NCBI RefSeq assembly: GCF_006538725.1
Contig: NZ_BJLQ01000011.1
Span: 1-64,000 of the forward strand
Source of the DNA: Cellulomonas gelida
GTDB taxonomy: Bacteria; Actinomycetota; Actinomycetes; Actinomycetales; Cellulomonadaceae
Direction of reading: 5' to 3'
Length of the DNA: 64,000 bases
The notes beneath the pieces were generated by a model that was not told the origin of the DNA, made no database searches, and saw only the letters and a list, made by a program, of their open reading frames with translations. Shown piece by piece: positions 8,417 through 17,175 of this stretch (within the stretch, counting starts at the first letter, position 1; each line of letters opens with the position of its first letter). The position numbers and the translations under genes were made by a program.

Positions 8417-8457
8417 GAGCGGCACTGCCTGAGAGAACGCGGCCTGAGAGCGACGCG
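8412..8457. repeat. three imperfect direct repeats of about 15 bp
   Basis: The motif CTGAGAG followed by a G/C-rich tail recurs three times (CTGAGAGCGGCACTGC, CTGAGAGAACGCGGC, CTGAGAGCGACGCG), beginning in the stop codon of the LacI gene. It looks like a local slippage duplication. Confidence 0.5.
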
Positions 8458-8466
8458 CCCGGACGC

Positions 8467-8511
8467 GAGCAGGGCCCCCGCCGGGTGCGAACGGCGGGGG
8501 CCCTGCTGCTC
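8467..8511. terminator. bidirectional terminator between lacI-type gene and GH81 glucanase
   Basis: Long arms (GAGCAGGGCCCCCGCCG at 8467-8483 and CGGCGGGGGCCCTGCTGCTC at 8492-8511) form a very stable hairpin between two convergent genes. Confidence 0.85.
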
Positions 8512-8526
8512 GGGACTACCTCACGG

Positions 8527-11439
8527 TCACTGGAACGTGAACCAGTTGACGTTCACGAAGTCCGCCGGCTGGCCGGACTCGAACGTGAGGTAGACGGTGT
8601 GCCGGCCGGTGGTGCCCGCGATGTTCGCCGGGACCGTGCGCCACGCCTGCCAGCCGCCGGTGCTCGCGATCGCGAAGCTCCCGACCGGTGCCGCGGTCGG
8701 GCTGTCGAGCCGGACCTGGACCAGGCCGCTCGCGCCGTTGATCGCACCCGAGGCCACCCGCGCCACGAACTGGGTGCGCGGCGTGCTGCCGAAGTCCACC
8801 CGGTCGAAGCGCAGCCAGTCGCCGTTCGAGATCCAGCCGACGTTCGAGCCACCGTCGAGGTCCTCGGTCGCCTCGACGGCGACCGCCGACGCCGCCGCGT
8901 ACGCCTCCGCCTGGATGCGGGACGTGGCGGGGATGCCCGTGCCGGGCGTCGGCGTGGGGCTGGGGGTCGGGCTGGGGGTCGGGCTCGGTGTCGGCGACGG
9001 CGTGGGGCTGGGGGTCGGCGACGGCGTGGGCGTCGGGCTGGGTGTGGGCGTGGGAGTCGGCGTGGGGTTCGTCGTGCCGCCCGTCGAGCTCGCGACCGAG
9101 CGCGCCGGGACGTTGAGCGTCACGCCGTTCGAGAACCGCACCGTCACGGCCGACGAGCCCATGTTCGCGGCCTGGTACGTCCGCACCCCGTTCTTGACGA
9201 ACACCGCGTGCAACGGGGTGTTCGCCGTGACCGACCGGTCGACCGTCCCCACACCGGCCAGGTTCTTCAGCCAGTAGAAGGTGTGGGCCCGCGACTCGCC
9301 CTCTTCGATCGTGTACGAGCCCGCCTGCGAGCGGAACTGGGACAGCGCGGTCGGGGCGTCGGCCAGGGCCTGGAACTCCCAGATGATGTCCTTCCACACC
9401 GTGGCCGGGCCGCCGTTGTTGCGTTCGAGCTCGGCGATGTTCCGGCCGATGTACGCGGGGTCGTAGCCCAGGTACAGGTGGCCGGCCGTGGACGGCAGCA
9501 GGTTGATGCCCTGGATCATCTCCGGCTCGGCGCTGAACCAGGTGGCGTAGGCGCCGCCGTCGCCCCACACCATGCCGACCGTGGAGTGCCCGAACGCTGC
9601 CGGGAACGCCTCGTCGTCGGTGTCGAACCAGTAGTTCTCGATGGCCGAGGCCTGCGTCGTGTAGAGGTAGATGCCCAGGTCACGAACGGTCTTGTTGTTC
9701 GTGACCTGACCCCACTGGATGAGCCCGCTCGCGAAGTTCATGCCCTCCGACGACGACTCCTGGTTGTTGCCCGCCCCGAACGCGCCGTGCCCGGCCGCCC
9801 AGTCGTGGCCCGCGTAGATGTCGAAGTCGCGCAGGAACGGGAAGCGCGTGTCGTTGCGGTCCCAGTTGGCGGCGTCCTTGATGACGGTGTTGACCATGCC
9901 GCCGTACGCCGAGTCCGCCGCCCAGGCCGGGTCGAACTGCGCGACGGTCGCGGCGCCCACCACGTAGTAGCCGTAGTGGAAGTGGTGGTCGTTGAGGTCG
10001 GTGTCCGAGCCGTACGACGCGGGGTAGCCGATGAGCGTGCCCCACCTCGAGTCGTACGCGAACAGCCGCTGCGTCTCGCCGGGCGAGGCGGTCATCCAGT
10101 CGGTGAGCCGCGTCTTGACCTTGCCGAGCAGCGCGTCGCGCGCGCCCGTGTTGCCGGTGAGGTTGGCGATCTGCGCGACCTGCGTGGCCCGCCCGATCGC
10201 CTTGCCCGTCCAGTACGTGTCCTCACCGAAGCCCGCGAACGGGTCCGTGCCCGCGACCTCGTTGACGTAGCCGTTGAGCTGGTTGACGTCGGCGCCGGAC
10301 GTGAAGCCGGTGTTCGCGAGCTGCGGCAGCACGCCGTTGAAGGGCGTGACGGTCTGGAACTGCGACGCACCGATCGCGACGCGCATCGGGCCGCGCGGGG
10401 AGACGTAGGAGTACGTGCTCAGCGTGGTCCCGGCGAGGTTGTCGCGCTGGTGCGGGTAGAGCGCGAAGACCGTTCCCGCGCTGCCGGCCTGCTTGGCGGT
10501 CGTCGTGAACTGGTACGTCGCGGTGAGCTTGGCCGCGGACTCGTCGTACGTCCACGAGACCTTGGTGCCCGTGACGTGGTTGTGCGCGTACGGGGCGTAC
10601 GCCGCGAGCGCCGCGGCGCGGCCGGACGCGCTGCCCGTCGACGGGAGCACCGCGACGGAGAAGTACGCGCCGCCGTTGAGCGACGAGCTGATCGTCGTGC
10701 CGGACACCGACCACGTGGAGCCCGTCGGGCCGAATGCCGCGTAGTCGTGGCCGTTGACGCTGAAGCCGACCGCGCCGTTCGCGGTGCTCCAGACCGTCGG
10801 CGTGCCCGTCGTCGTGAGCGTCGCGTTGCCGCCGGTCTTGGTCGCGTAGACGAACGGCAGGCCGTGGCCGAACGTGGTGCGCAGGCTGTTGCCGCCGCTG
10901 GCCCACAGCTCGCTCACGGTCCAGTCGGAGTAGCCGTCGACCTTGCCGTCGGCGGTCAGGCCCGCGATGCCGATGCGCACGTCCTCCGCGTACGAGTAGT
11001 GGTACTCGGAGACGCCCGTCGCCGTGCCGGAGATGCTCGCGTTCGTCGGGTAGCTCATGCCGAGCCCGTTGGTGAACGCGTGGAACGCCGCCGGGTGCGC
11101 CATGAGGTTCTCGGAGATCGAGGCGCAGTCGAACTTGCGCCACAGCAGCGAGGTCCACCAGTCGTTGGTCGGGATCGCGCCCGCCGGGAAGTTGCTCGTG
11201 ACGTGCGCGCGCGGGTTGGTGATCGGGGTGTTGTTGCACTCGGTGGGGACCGCGCCACCGGCCGGGATCGCGTCGGCGTAGCTCCCGGAGCCGACGTTCG
11301 CGGCGTCGGCACGTGGCGACATCGCCACGGCTTGGAGCAGCGACACGACGAGCGCCGCGGCCGCCACGAGGGCGACGACGACGCGGCGGTCGGGGATCGG
11401 GAGGGGGCGGGCGCGCGACGGATCGGCGTGGGCAGGCAT
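8527..11439 (-). CDS. secreted GH81 endo-1,3-beta-glucanase with CBM6
   Basis: This 970-residue exported enzyme hydrolyses beta-1,3-glucan (laminarin, curdlan, fungal wall or callose). A cationic N terminus and the hydrophobic run [20 protein letters not shown] form the signal peptide, cut near ADAA. The GH81 module occupies about residues 30-770. Its hallmarks are [22 protein letters not shown] (near 480, the acid-residue region) and [12 protein letters not shown] (near 555-560, with the catalytic Glu). A long Pro-Thr/Pro-Ser linker (about 790-830) leads to a C-terminal CBM6 ([40 protein letters not shown]). ATG at 11439 is chosen because GGAG lies about 10 bases upstream and the signal peptide then has normal length; an in-frame start 20 codons earlier exists. 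CBM6 domains often bind xylan or beta-glucan chain ends. Confidence 0.93.
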   Translation of the reverse strand: MPAHADPSRARPLPIPDRRVVVALVAAAALVVSLLQAVAMSPRADAANVGSGSYADAIPAGGAVPTECNNTPITNPRAHVTSNFPAGAIPTNDWWTSLLWRKFDCASISENLMAHPAAFHAFTNGLGMSYPTNASISGTATGVSEYHYSYAEDVRIGIAGLTADGKVDGYSDWTVSELWASGGNSLRTTFGHGLPFVYATKTGGNATLTTTGTPTVWSTANGAVGFSVNGHDYAAFGPTGSTWSVSGTTISSSLNGGAYFSVAVLPSTGSASGRAAALAAYAPYAHNHVTGTKVSWTYDESAAKLTATYQFTTTAKQAGSAGTVFALYPHQRDNLAGTTLSTYSYVSPRGPMRVAIGASQFQTVTPFNGVLPQLANTGFTSGADVNQLNGYVNEVAGTDPFAGFGEDTYWTGKAIGRATQVAQIANLTGNTGARDALLGKVKTRLTDWMTASPGETQRLFAYDSRWGTLIGYPASYGSDTDLNDHHFHYGYYVVGAATVAQFDPAWAADSAYGGMVNTVIKDAANWDRNDTRFPFLRDFDIYAGHDWAAGHGAFGAGNNQESSSEGMNFASGLIQWGQVTNNKTVRDLGIYLYTTQASAIENYWFDTDDEAFPAAFGHSTVGMVWGDGGAYATWFSAEPEMIQGINLLPSTAGHLYLGYDPAYIGRNIAELERNNGGPATVWKDIIWEFQALADAPTALSQFRSQAGSYTIEEGESRAHTFYWLKNLAGVGTVDRSVTANTPLHAVFVKNGVRTYQAANMGSSAVTVRFSNGVTLNVPARSVASSTGGTTNPTPTPTPTPSPTPTPSPTPSPTPSPTPSPTPSPTPSPTPTPGTGIPATSRIQAEAYAAASAVAVEATEDLDGGSNVGWISNGDWLRFDRVDFGSTPRTQFVARVASGAINGASGLVQVRLDSPTAAPVGSFAIASTGGWQAWRTVPANIAGTTGRHTVYLTFESGQPADFVNVNWFTFQ

Positions 11440-11785
11440 CCGGGCATCTCCGTTTCTCGGCTGCCGGACGCCGGGGACGGGTCGGGCAGCGTAGGTCACC
11501 GGCGGAGTCAGGGGGACATCCGCCGGACGCGATCCGACCGACTTCGCGCGACGTTGCGGGAAGCGGGTCGGTCAGAGCAGTGGTGACGGGCACCGGTTCG
11601 CAGCGCCCGCGACGCACGCCTCCACGTCGAGGCGCAATGTCCGTTGACTCGTGTCACCAGCGCTATGGCCAGATTGCTGCCGGGGGCGCCTGATGTCAAG
11701 CGGAACGGTCTGGCACCTGCTCGGACGCGCACGTGCGGGCGGTCGTTGGGGCCTTGTCCGGACCCGTGGGGCTCCGTGGGCCAAG
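11440..11785. other. divergent promoter region, GH81 glucanase / tyrosine phosphatase
   Basis: The gap has about 346 bases and no credible gene. A TACGCT -10-like box lies some 60 bases before the glucanase start on the - strand. Nothing similar to the lacI-type operator at 7378 is present. No hairpin of note was seen. Confidence 0.4.
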
Positions 11786-12304
11786 ATGACGGGCGTGACC
11801 TACCGCGTGATGACCGTGTGCACCGGGAACATCTGCCGCTCGCCCATGGCGGAGATCGTGCTGCGTGCGCGCCTCGAGGAGGCCGGGTTGGCCGACGAGG
11901 TCGTCGTCGACTCCTCGGGCGTGTCCGACGAGGAGCACGGCAACCCCGTCGACCGCCGCGCGCGGGCGGTGCTCGCTGCGCACGGCTATCCGACCGGCGA
12001 CGGGCACCACGCGCACCGGATCACCGCGACCGAGCTGAGCACGCGCGACCTGATCCTGCCCGCGACCGCGCAGCACGCCCGCACGCTGCGCCGCATGGCC
12101 CCCGCCGAGGTGGCCGACCGGATCGTCATGCTGCGCCGCTTCGACCCGGCCGCGCCGGTCGTCGGCCCCGGCGAGCCCGAGCACGTGCTCGACATCGACG
12201 ACCCCTGGTACGGCGGCATGCAGGACTTCGAGGACTGCCTCACCCAGATCGAGGCCGCCACCGCGGGCGTCGTCGCCCACCTCCGCGCCACCCTCCACCC
12301 CTGA
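11786..12304 (+). CDS. low-molecular-weight protein-tyrosine phosphatase
   Basis: This 172-residue cytoplasmic phosphatase has the P-loop CTGNICRSP near the N terminus, giving nucleophile Cys12 and Arg18 of the C(X)5R motif. The general-acid Asp lies in IDDPWYGG (Asp138/139). Size and layout match the LMW-PTP family (about 150-170). Bacterial members act on phosphotyrosine proteins, often partners of polysaccharide-synthesis kinases, or serve in stress signalling. No BY-kinase is adjacent, so the partner is unknown. ATG at 11786 is chosen because it places the catalytic loop at the normal distance; a GTG three codons later is an alternative. The gene is transcribed singly. Confidence 0.92.
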   Translation: MTGVTYRVMTVCTGNICRSPMAEIVLRARLEEAGLADEVVVDSSGVSDEEHGNPVDRRARAVLAAHGYPTGDGHHAHRITATELSTRDLILPATAQHARTLRRMAPAEVADRIVMLRRFDPAAPVVGPGEPEHVLDIDDPWYGGMQDFEDCLTQIEAATAGVVAHLRATLHP

Positions 12305-12390
12305 CCCCACCCACCCCCACCCACCCCCTCCTGCTCCGCCGCGCCGCGGCCCCACCTGCCCTGCCCACCCCCGCCCCCCGCCGCGAGCCC

Positions 12391-12463
12391 GGTGGGTGCA
12401 GGGATGAATGCAGGGGAGGTGCCGTTCCAGGTGGTGTGATCTGCATTCATCCCTGCACTCACC
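12391..12463. repeat. palindrome family B, copy 1
   Basis: Arms of 23 bp with one mismatch (12391-12413, core GCAGGGATGAATGCAGG; and 12441-12463, core CCTGCATTCATCCCTGC) surround a 27-base spacer. It lies in the gap between the phosphatase and aminotransferase genes. A second, more diverged copy lies at 15692-15752. Confidence 0.8.
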
Positions 12464-12520
12464 GCGCGGTGAGTGGCGTGCTGCGCGGTGAGGGGAGTGC
12501 TGCGCGGTGGGTGGCGTGCC
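12464..12520. repeat. three tandem 19-bp direct repeats
   Basis: Units at 12464-12482, 12483-12501 and 12502-12520 all begin GCGCGGTG and end GTGCY, with up to three differences between units. They abut palindrome family B and lie just before the aminotransferase start. Confidence 0.7.
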
Positions 12521-12562
12521 CGTGGCGGGATCGTCGGGTGGGGGGTGGTGGGGGCGGGCAGG

Positions 12563-13747
12563 ATGGGGGGCGTGAAGGTTGCTGCTCGCGCGCATGTGCC
12601 GCCGTTCGCCGTCATGGAGATCATCGCCGCCGCCAACGCCCGGCGGGCGGCGGGGGAGGACGTGCTCAACCTGTGCGCGGGCGAACCCGCCACCGGGGCG
12701 TCCGACGTGGTGCGGCAGCGCGCGATCGAGCTGCTGACCAGCGGGGACCTCGGCTACACCGAGGCGCTCGGGGCGCCCGGGCTGCGCGCCGCGATCGCCG
12801 CGCACTACGGCGACTGGTACGGCGTCGCGCTCGACCCCGCGCGCATCGCGGTGACGACGGGCTCGTCGGGCGGGTTCATGCTCGCGTTCCTCGCGGCGTT
12901 CGACGTGGGCGACCGCGTGGCGCTCGCCCGCCCCGGCTACCCGGCCTACACGAACATCCTCGCGGCGCTCGGCTGCGAGGTCGTCGAGCTCGCCGCCGGG
13001 CCGCAGACCCGGTTCCAGCCGACCGTCGCGATGCTCGAGGCGGCGCACGCGACGAAGCCGCTCGACGGGCTCGTCGTCGCCTCACCCGCGAACCCGACCG
13101 GGACCATGATCGACGCCGCCGAGCTCGAGGCCCTCGCCGACTGGTGCGGCGAGCACGGCGTGCGCCTGATCAGCGACGAGATCTACCACGGCATCACCTA
13201 CACCGACGCGAGGGTCGCGACCGCCGCGCGCTACCTCGGCTCGGGCGCCGTCGTGGTGAACTCGTTCTCCAAGTACTGGGCGATGACCGGGTGGCGCCTG
13301 GGCTGGCTCGTCCTGCCCGACGACCTCGTCGCGCCCGTCGACGCGCTCGCGGGCAACGTGGCGCTGTGCCCGCCCGCCCTCGCGCAGCACGCGGGCATCG
13401 CGGCGTTCTCGCCCGAGGGCATGGCCGCCGCACGCGAGAACGTCGAGCGGTACGCGGCCGCCCGCGCACTGCTGCTGTCGCGACTGCCCGAGCTCGGCTG
13501 GACCCACGTCGCCCCCGCCGACGGCGCGTTCTACCTGTACGGCGACGTGTCCGCGTCCGGGCTCGACTCGGTCACGTGGTGCGCGCGCCTGCTCGACGAG
13601 GCGGGCGTCGCCCTGACGCCCGGCACCGACTTCGACCCCGTCGACGGGTCGCGGTACGTGCGGCTGTCGTTCGCGTCGTCGGTCGAGGTGGTGCGCGCGG
13701 CGGTCGACCGGATCGTCGCGTGGCAGCGCACGCTGGCGACCGCGTGA
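12563..13747 (+). CDS. PLP-dependent aminotransferase, class I/II
   Basis: This 394-residue cytoplasmic fold-type I enzyme shows the PLP-binding signature NSFSKYWAMTGWRLGW with the Schiff-base Lys in SFSK. It also has the family landmarks GEPATG (N-terminal substrate loop), SPANPTGTM (Asn binding the cofactor) and ISDEIYHGI (Asp/Tyr contacts). Members transfer amino groups between aspartate, aromatic or branched-chain amino acids and 2-oxoglutarate; the specificity here is not clear. The start is ambiguous between ATG 12563 and GTG 12572. The longer frame back to 12473 translates the tandem repeats and is unlikely. The upstream gap has both palindrome B and 19-bp repeats, which may affect expression. 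Confidence 0.9.
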   Translation: MGGVKVAARAHVPPFAVMEIIAAANARRAAGEDVLNLCAGEPATGASDVVRQRAIELLTSGDLGYTEALGAPGLRAAIAAHYGDWYGVALDPARIAVTTGSSGGFMLAFLAAFDVGDRVALARPGYPAYTNILAALGCEVVELAAGPQTRFQPTVAMLEAAHATKPLDGLVVASPANPTGTMIDAAELEALADWCGEHGVRLISDEIYHGITYTDARVATAARYLGSGAVVVNSFSKYWAMTGWRLGWLVLPDDLVAPVDALAGNVALCPPALAQHAGIAAFSPEGMAAARENVERYAAARALLLSRLPELGWTHVAPADGAFYLYGDVSASGLDSVTWCARLLDEAGVALTPGTDFDPVDGSRYVRLSFASSVEVVRAAVDRIVAWQRTLATA

Positions 13748-13826
13748 GCCCGACGAACCGGGCACGTCCGCGGCCGCTCGGTCGTTGGTGTGGCGTCAGC
13801 AGCCCTCATCCCGTCAGGAGCGCGCC

Positions 13827-14255
13827 ATGAAGTGCCCCGTCGACCAGGCCGAGCTGGTCATGTCCGAGCGGCAGGGGGTCGAGATCGACTACTGCCCGAC
13901 CTGTCGCGGCGTGTGGCTCGACCGCGGCGAGCTGGACAAGATCCTCGACCGCGCCGCGGCGGTCTCGACACCCGGGGCACCGCCGGCGCCCGGTGCCGCT
14001 GCGACGCCGCCCCCCTACGGCACGCCGCCCGCAGGCGCCGAGCCTCGCCATGACGCACCCCGCTACGACGCTCCTCGCTACGACGCCCCCCGCCACGACG
14101 GCCCCCGGTACGACGAGCCGCGCTACGACGAGCGGCGGCGCGACGACGACCGCTCGCGCTACGGCTCGTCGGGCGACCCGCGGTACGACGACCCGCGCTA
14201 CCGGCGCAAGAAGAAGCGCGAGTCCTGGCTGGGCGACCTCCTCGACTTCGACTGA
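13827..14255 (+). CDS. zf-TFIIB-like zinc-ribbon protein with repetitive Arg/Tyr/Asp tail
   Basis: This 142-residue protein begins with a zinc ribbon (CPVDQAEL...DYCPTCRGVWLDRGELDKIL: Cys3, then CPTC, with the family's GVWLDRGEL helix). A Pro/Ala linker follows. Then comes a low-complexity tail with repeats of the form PRYDAPRYDAPRHDGPRYDEP, and a basic end (YRRKKKRESWLGDLLDF). ATG at 13827 is set by CAGGAGCGCGCC just upstream. The conserved WLGDLLDFD ending is common in this actinobacterial family and may be a docking motif. The role is unknown, probably nucleic-acid or protein binding. The tail is encoded by tandem 12-15 bp units and so may vary in length between strains. Confidence 0.85.
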   Translation: MKCPVDQAELVMSERQGVEIDYCPTCRGVWLDRGELDKILDRAAAVSTPGAPPAPGAAATPPPYGTPPAGAEPRHDAPRYDAPRYDAPRHDGPRYDEPRYDERRRDDDRSRYGSSGDPRYDDPRYRRKKKRESWLGDLLDFD

Positions 14256-14273
14256 CCCCAGCCACGACCGGCC

Positions 14274-14397
14274 ACCCAGCGCTTGCTCCGGCCACCGCCG
14301 CCCTTCCCCGGAGCAGTCGCTGGGTCGTCCGGGTTCCTGGGGTGACCCAGCGCTTGCTCCGGCTGACGGCGCCGAGACCCGGAGTAGTCGCTGGGTC
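14274..14397. repeat. REP-like palindrome family A, copies 2 and 3
   Basis: There are two adjacent copies, 14274-14326 and 14344-14397. In copy 3 the left arm GACCCAGCGCTTGCTCCGG pairs with a right arm ending CCGGAGTAGTCGCTGGGTC, giving 19-nt arms with three mismatches. They fill the gap between the zinc-ribbon gene and moeB. Confidence 0.85.
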
Positions 14398-14435
14398 GTC
14401 GGGGGTCGGGGGCGGGACGGTCGTAGGTTGGGGGG

Positions 14436-15656
14436 GTGGGGAACTCAGCGCTGGTGCAGCCGGGCGGAGAGCTGACCGCTGAGCAGATGGCGCGCAGCTC
14501 GCGGCACCTGCTCCTGCCGGGGATCGGGCTCGTCGGGCAGCGGCGGCTGCGCGCCGCGCGCGTGTGCGTGCTCGGTGCGGGCGGGCTCGGGGCGCCCGTG
14601 CTGCAGTACCTCGCCGCGGCGGGTGTCGGGACGCTCGGGATCGTCGACGACGACGAGGTCGACGTGTCCAACCTGCAGCGGCAGGTCATCCACGGCTCGT
14701 CGGACGTGGGCCGGCCCAAGGTGGACTCGGCCCGCGACGCGGTGCACCACCTCGACCCGAGCATCGTCGTCGTGCCGCACGCCGTCCGCCTGACCAGCGA
14801 CAACGCGCGCGAGATCCTCGGCGGGTACGACGTCGTCGTCGACGGGACGGACAACTTCCCCACGCGCTACCTCGTCTCCGACGCCGCCGCGGCGCTCGGC
14901 ATCCCCGTCGTGTGGGGGTCGGTGCTGCGGTTCGACGCGCAGGTGTCGGTGTTCTGGTCCGCGGCGCCGGGCGGCGGCGTGACGCTGCGCGACCTGTTCC
15001 CGGTCGAGCCCGGGCCCGACGAGGTGCCCTCGTGCGCCGAGGCCGGCGTGCTCGGGGCGCTGTGCGGGCAGGTCGGCTCGCTCATGGCGACCGAGGTGGT
15101 CAAGCTCGTGTGCGGGCTCGGCGAGCCGCTGCTGGGTCGCGTGCTGGTGCTCGACGCACTGCGCTCGCGCTGGACCGAGGTTCCACTCGCGCGGTCGTCG
15201 CGTCCGGGGGCCGACGCGGGGCGGGCCGACGCGCGGGACGAGGCGCCGACGGGGGAGCCGTCGCCGGCGGGCTCGTCGGTGCAGGTCCCGGCGCAGGCGC
15301 CCGTGCCGTCGCCGGTCTCGCCCGCGGACCGCGTGCCCCAGGTCAGCGCCGACGAGCTCGCGGCGCGGATCGCCGACGCGGCCGACGGTGTCGTCGTCGT
15401 GGACGTCCGTGAGCCGTACGAGATCGCCGCTGCACCGTTCCCGGGCGCGGTGCCCGTGCCGCTCGCGACGGTGCTCGACGGCTCCGCGCTGCACGACTGG
15501 TCGCACGGTCCGGCGGTCGTCGTGGTGTGCCATGCGGGTGCCCGCTCGCACGCCGCCGCGCAGGTGCTGCGCGCGGCAGGGATCGACGCGTCGAACCTCA
15601 CGGGCGGCATCGTCGCCTGGCTCTCCCACGCGCCGACGGCGACTTCCCACCGCTGA
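14436..15656 (+). CDS. moeB: MoeB/ThiF-type adenylyltransferase fused to rhodanese
   Basis: This 406-residue cytoplasmic enzyme adenylates and sulfurylates the C-terminal Gly-Gly of a ubiquitin-like sulfur carrier (here most likely MoaD, encoded downstream) for molybdopterin synthesis. Residues 1-250 are the E1-like domain: the ATP-binding loop VLGAGGLGAPVLQYLAAAGVG, the DNLQRQ-like SNLQRQ, DGTDNFPTRYLV, and Cys200 in PSCAEAGVLG. After a Ser/Pro-rich linker, residues about 300-400 are a rhodanese domain with active Cys365 in the loop CHAGARS, a sulfur donor fused in cis. The bacterial MoeB zinc CxxC pairs are not evident. The GTG start at 14436 sits just behind palindromes A. It probably leads the + strand Moco operon, 178 bases before moeA. 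Confidence 0.93.
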   Translation: MGNSALVQPGGELTAEQMARSSRHLLLPGIGLVGQRRLRAARVCVLGAGGLGAPVLQYLAAAGVGTLGIVDDDEVDVSNLQRQVIHGSSDVGRPKVDSARDAVHHLDPSIVVVPHAVRLTSDNAREILGGYDVVVDGTDNFPTRYLVSDAAAALGIPVVWGSVLRFDAQVSVFWSAAPGGGVTLRDLFPVEPGPDEVPSCAEAGVLGALCGQVGSLMATEVVKLVCGLGEPLLGRVLVLDALRSRWTEVPLARSSRPGADAGRADARDEAPTGEPSPAGSSVQVPAQAPVPSPVSPADRVPQVSADELAARIADAADGVVVVDVREPYEIAAAPFPGAVPVPLATVLDGSALHDWSHGPAVVVVCHAGARSHAAAQVLRAAGIDASNLTGGIVAWLSHAPTATSHR

Positions 15657-15691
15657 CCCACCAGCCGGCGCCCCCGTCGTCGGGCGCTCGA

Positions 15692-15752
15692 TGCACGAAT
15701 GAATGCAGGACGGATGCCTCTGCGCTGCGCGCACCCTGCATCCATCGCTGCA
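15692..15752. repeat. palindrome family B, copy 2
   Basis: The left arm TGCACGAATGAATGCAGG (15692-15709) and right arm CCTGCATCCATCGCTGCA (15735-15752) match at 14 of 18 positions. It shares the GAATGCAGG/CCTGCAT core with the copy at 12391-12463. It lies between moeB and moeA, where it could act as a weak terminator or a processing site. Confidence 0.65.
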
Positions 15753-15834
15753 CCGACGGGACGGCGGGGCGCGTGGTGCGGCGCACGGGGTGGGGCGGGC
15801 GTGGGAGCATCGGGCGACGACGAGAGGGGTACAC

Positions 15835-17175
15835 GTGCGGTCGCTCGACGAGCACCGGGCAGCGACGCTCGCGCTGGCGGCGCCGCTGCCGGCCATCGAG
15901 GTCCCGCTGCTCGACGCGCTGGGGCTCGTCCTCGCCGCCGACGTGACCACGCAGGCCGCGCTGCCGCGATGGGACAACTCCGCGATGGACGGGTACGCGG
16001 TCCGCGCGGCGGACGTCGCGGCGGCGGCCGTGGACGCGGGTGTCGTCCTGCGCGTGGTGGGTGACGTCGCGGCCGGCTCCGCCGACGAGCCCGAGGTCGC
16101 CCCGGGCACCGCGGTCCGGATCATGACCGGCGCACCGCTGCCCCCGGGCGCGGACGCCGTGGTCCCGGTCGAGCAGACCGCCGTGCCCGACGCGCCCGCC
16201 GGAGACCCGGCCGAGCCGCAGTGGGCCGACGGCGGCGGCGCGGGGCTCGTCGAGGTGCGTGCGGCGGTCGCGCCCGGCGCGCACGTGCGACGTGCCGGCG
16301 AGGACGCCGACGCGGGCGAGGCCGTGCTGCCGGCGGGCGCGCTCGTCGGCCCGACGCACCTCGCAGCCGCGGCGTCGGTCGGGCGCGCGACGCTCGTCGT
16401 GCACCGTCGGCCGCGCATCGCGGTGATCTCGACCGGCGACGAGCTCGTCGAGCCCGGCGCCGAGCTGCGGCGCGGTCAGATCCCCGACTCCAACTCCTGG
16501 CTGCTCGCTGCCGCGGTGCTGGACGCGGGCGCCGAGCCGCTGCGCCTCGGCCCTGTCGCCGACGACCCCGCCGCCCTGCACCGACTGCTCGTCGGCCTCG
16601 ACGCCGGTGAGCACGGGACGGTCGACGGCATCGTGACCTCGGGCGGTGTGAGCGTCGGGGCGTTCGACGTGGTCAAGGCCGCGCTCGCCGACGAGCGGGG
16701 CGTCGAGTTCGTGCGCGTCGCGGTGCAGCCGGGCAAGCCGCAGGGTCTCGGCCGGCTCCCGGGCGGCACCCCGATCTGGACGCTGCCGGGCAACCCCGTG
16801 AGCACGCACGCGTCGTTCGAGGTGTTCGTGCGGCCCGCGATCCGCCGCATGCTCGGCCTCGCCGACGTCGAGCGGCCGCGCACGCGCGTCGTCGTCGGCG
16901 AGGGCTGGCGCACCCCGCCCGCGCGCGCCCAGCTCATGCCGGTCCGCCGCGTGCCGTCCGACGAGGTGCCGGCCGACGACGTGCGGTCCGACGACGTGCG
17001 GTCCGACGACGTGTCGTCCGACGAGGGAGGCCTCCCGCGCGTCCGGCGCGCGACGGCGCGGGGCTCCGGCTCGCATCTCGTCGCGCGGCTCCCGCAGGCG
17101 CACGGACTGGCGATCGTGCCCGCCGACGTGGACGAGGTCCGCGCCGGCGACACCCTGGAGGTCTTCTGGACATGA
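15835..17175 (+). CDS. moeA: molybdopterin molybdenumtransferase
   Basis: This 446-residue cytoplasmic enzyme inserts molybdate into MPT-AMP, releasing AMP. The domain order is typical: a MoeA N-terminal domain (SLDEHRAATLALAAPLPAIEV, then PRWDNSAMDGYAVRAADV), IMTGAPLPPGADAVVPVE, a MogA-like MoCF domain (ISTGDELVEPG, DGIVTSGGVSVGAFDVVK, QPGKPQGLG, LPGNPVSTHASFEVFVRP) and a C-terminal beta domain. GTG at 15835 is chosen because GAGAGGGG precedes it and the longer frame would translate palindrome B. Around 16970-17030 the coding DNA has tandem 15-bp units giving DDVRSDDVRSDDVSSDE, an acidic insert within the C-terminal domain. Its stop overlaps the moaC start (ATGA), so translation is coupled. 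Confidence 0.95.
   Translation: MRSLDEHRAATLALAAPLPAIEVPLLDALGLVLAADVTTQAALPRWDNSAMDGYAVRAADVAAAAVDAGVVLRVVGDVAAGSADEPEVAPGTAVRIMTGAPLPPGADAVVPVEQTAVPDAPAGDPAEPQWADGGGAGLVEVRAAVAPGAHVRRAGEDADAGEAVLPAGALVGPTHLAAAASVGRATLVVHRRPRIAVISTGDELVEPGAELRRGQIPDSNSWLLAAAVLDAGAEPLRLGPVADDPAALHRLLVGLDAGEHGTVDGIVTSGGVSVGAFDVVKAALADERGVEFVRVAVQPGKPQGLGRLPGGTPIWTLPGNPVSTHASFEVFVRPAIRRMLGLADVERPRTRVVVGEGWRTPPARAQLMPVRRVPSDEVPADDVRSDDVRSDDVSSDEGGLPRVRRATARGSGSHLVARLPQAHGLAIVPADVDEVRAGDTLEVFWT

Noticed and set aside
4154-8425. 1423-codon open frame on the - strand across the phytase-like and lacI-type genes
   Set aside because: It is an antisense shadow of two genes with clear domains; its translation is Arg/Asp/His-rich low complexity, as expected from the third-position G/C bias of the real genes.
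7630-11586. 1318-codon + strand frame over the LacI and GH81 region
   Set aside because: Antisense to the GH81 gene, with no domain and Arg/Val/Gly-skewed composition. The GH81 frame has catalytic motifs, signal peptide and CBM6.
12240-12446. Small - strand frame of 68 codons in the C-rich gap at 12.3 kb
   Set aside because: Gly/Arg-only translation of a G-rich strand; contains the palindrome B arm and no credible start site.
14274-14397. Reading palindrome family A as plain transcription terminators
   Set aside because: Copies occur inside same-strand and divergent gaps as well as convergent ones, in clusters of up to four, and share exact sequence. Ordinary terminators here differ in sequence from gene to gene.
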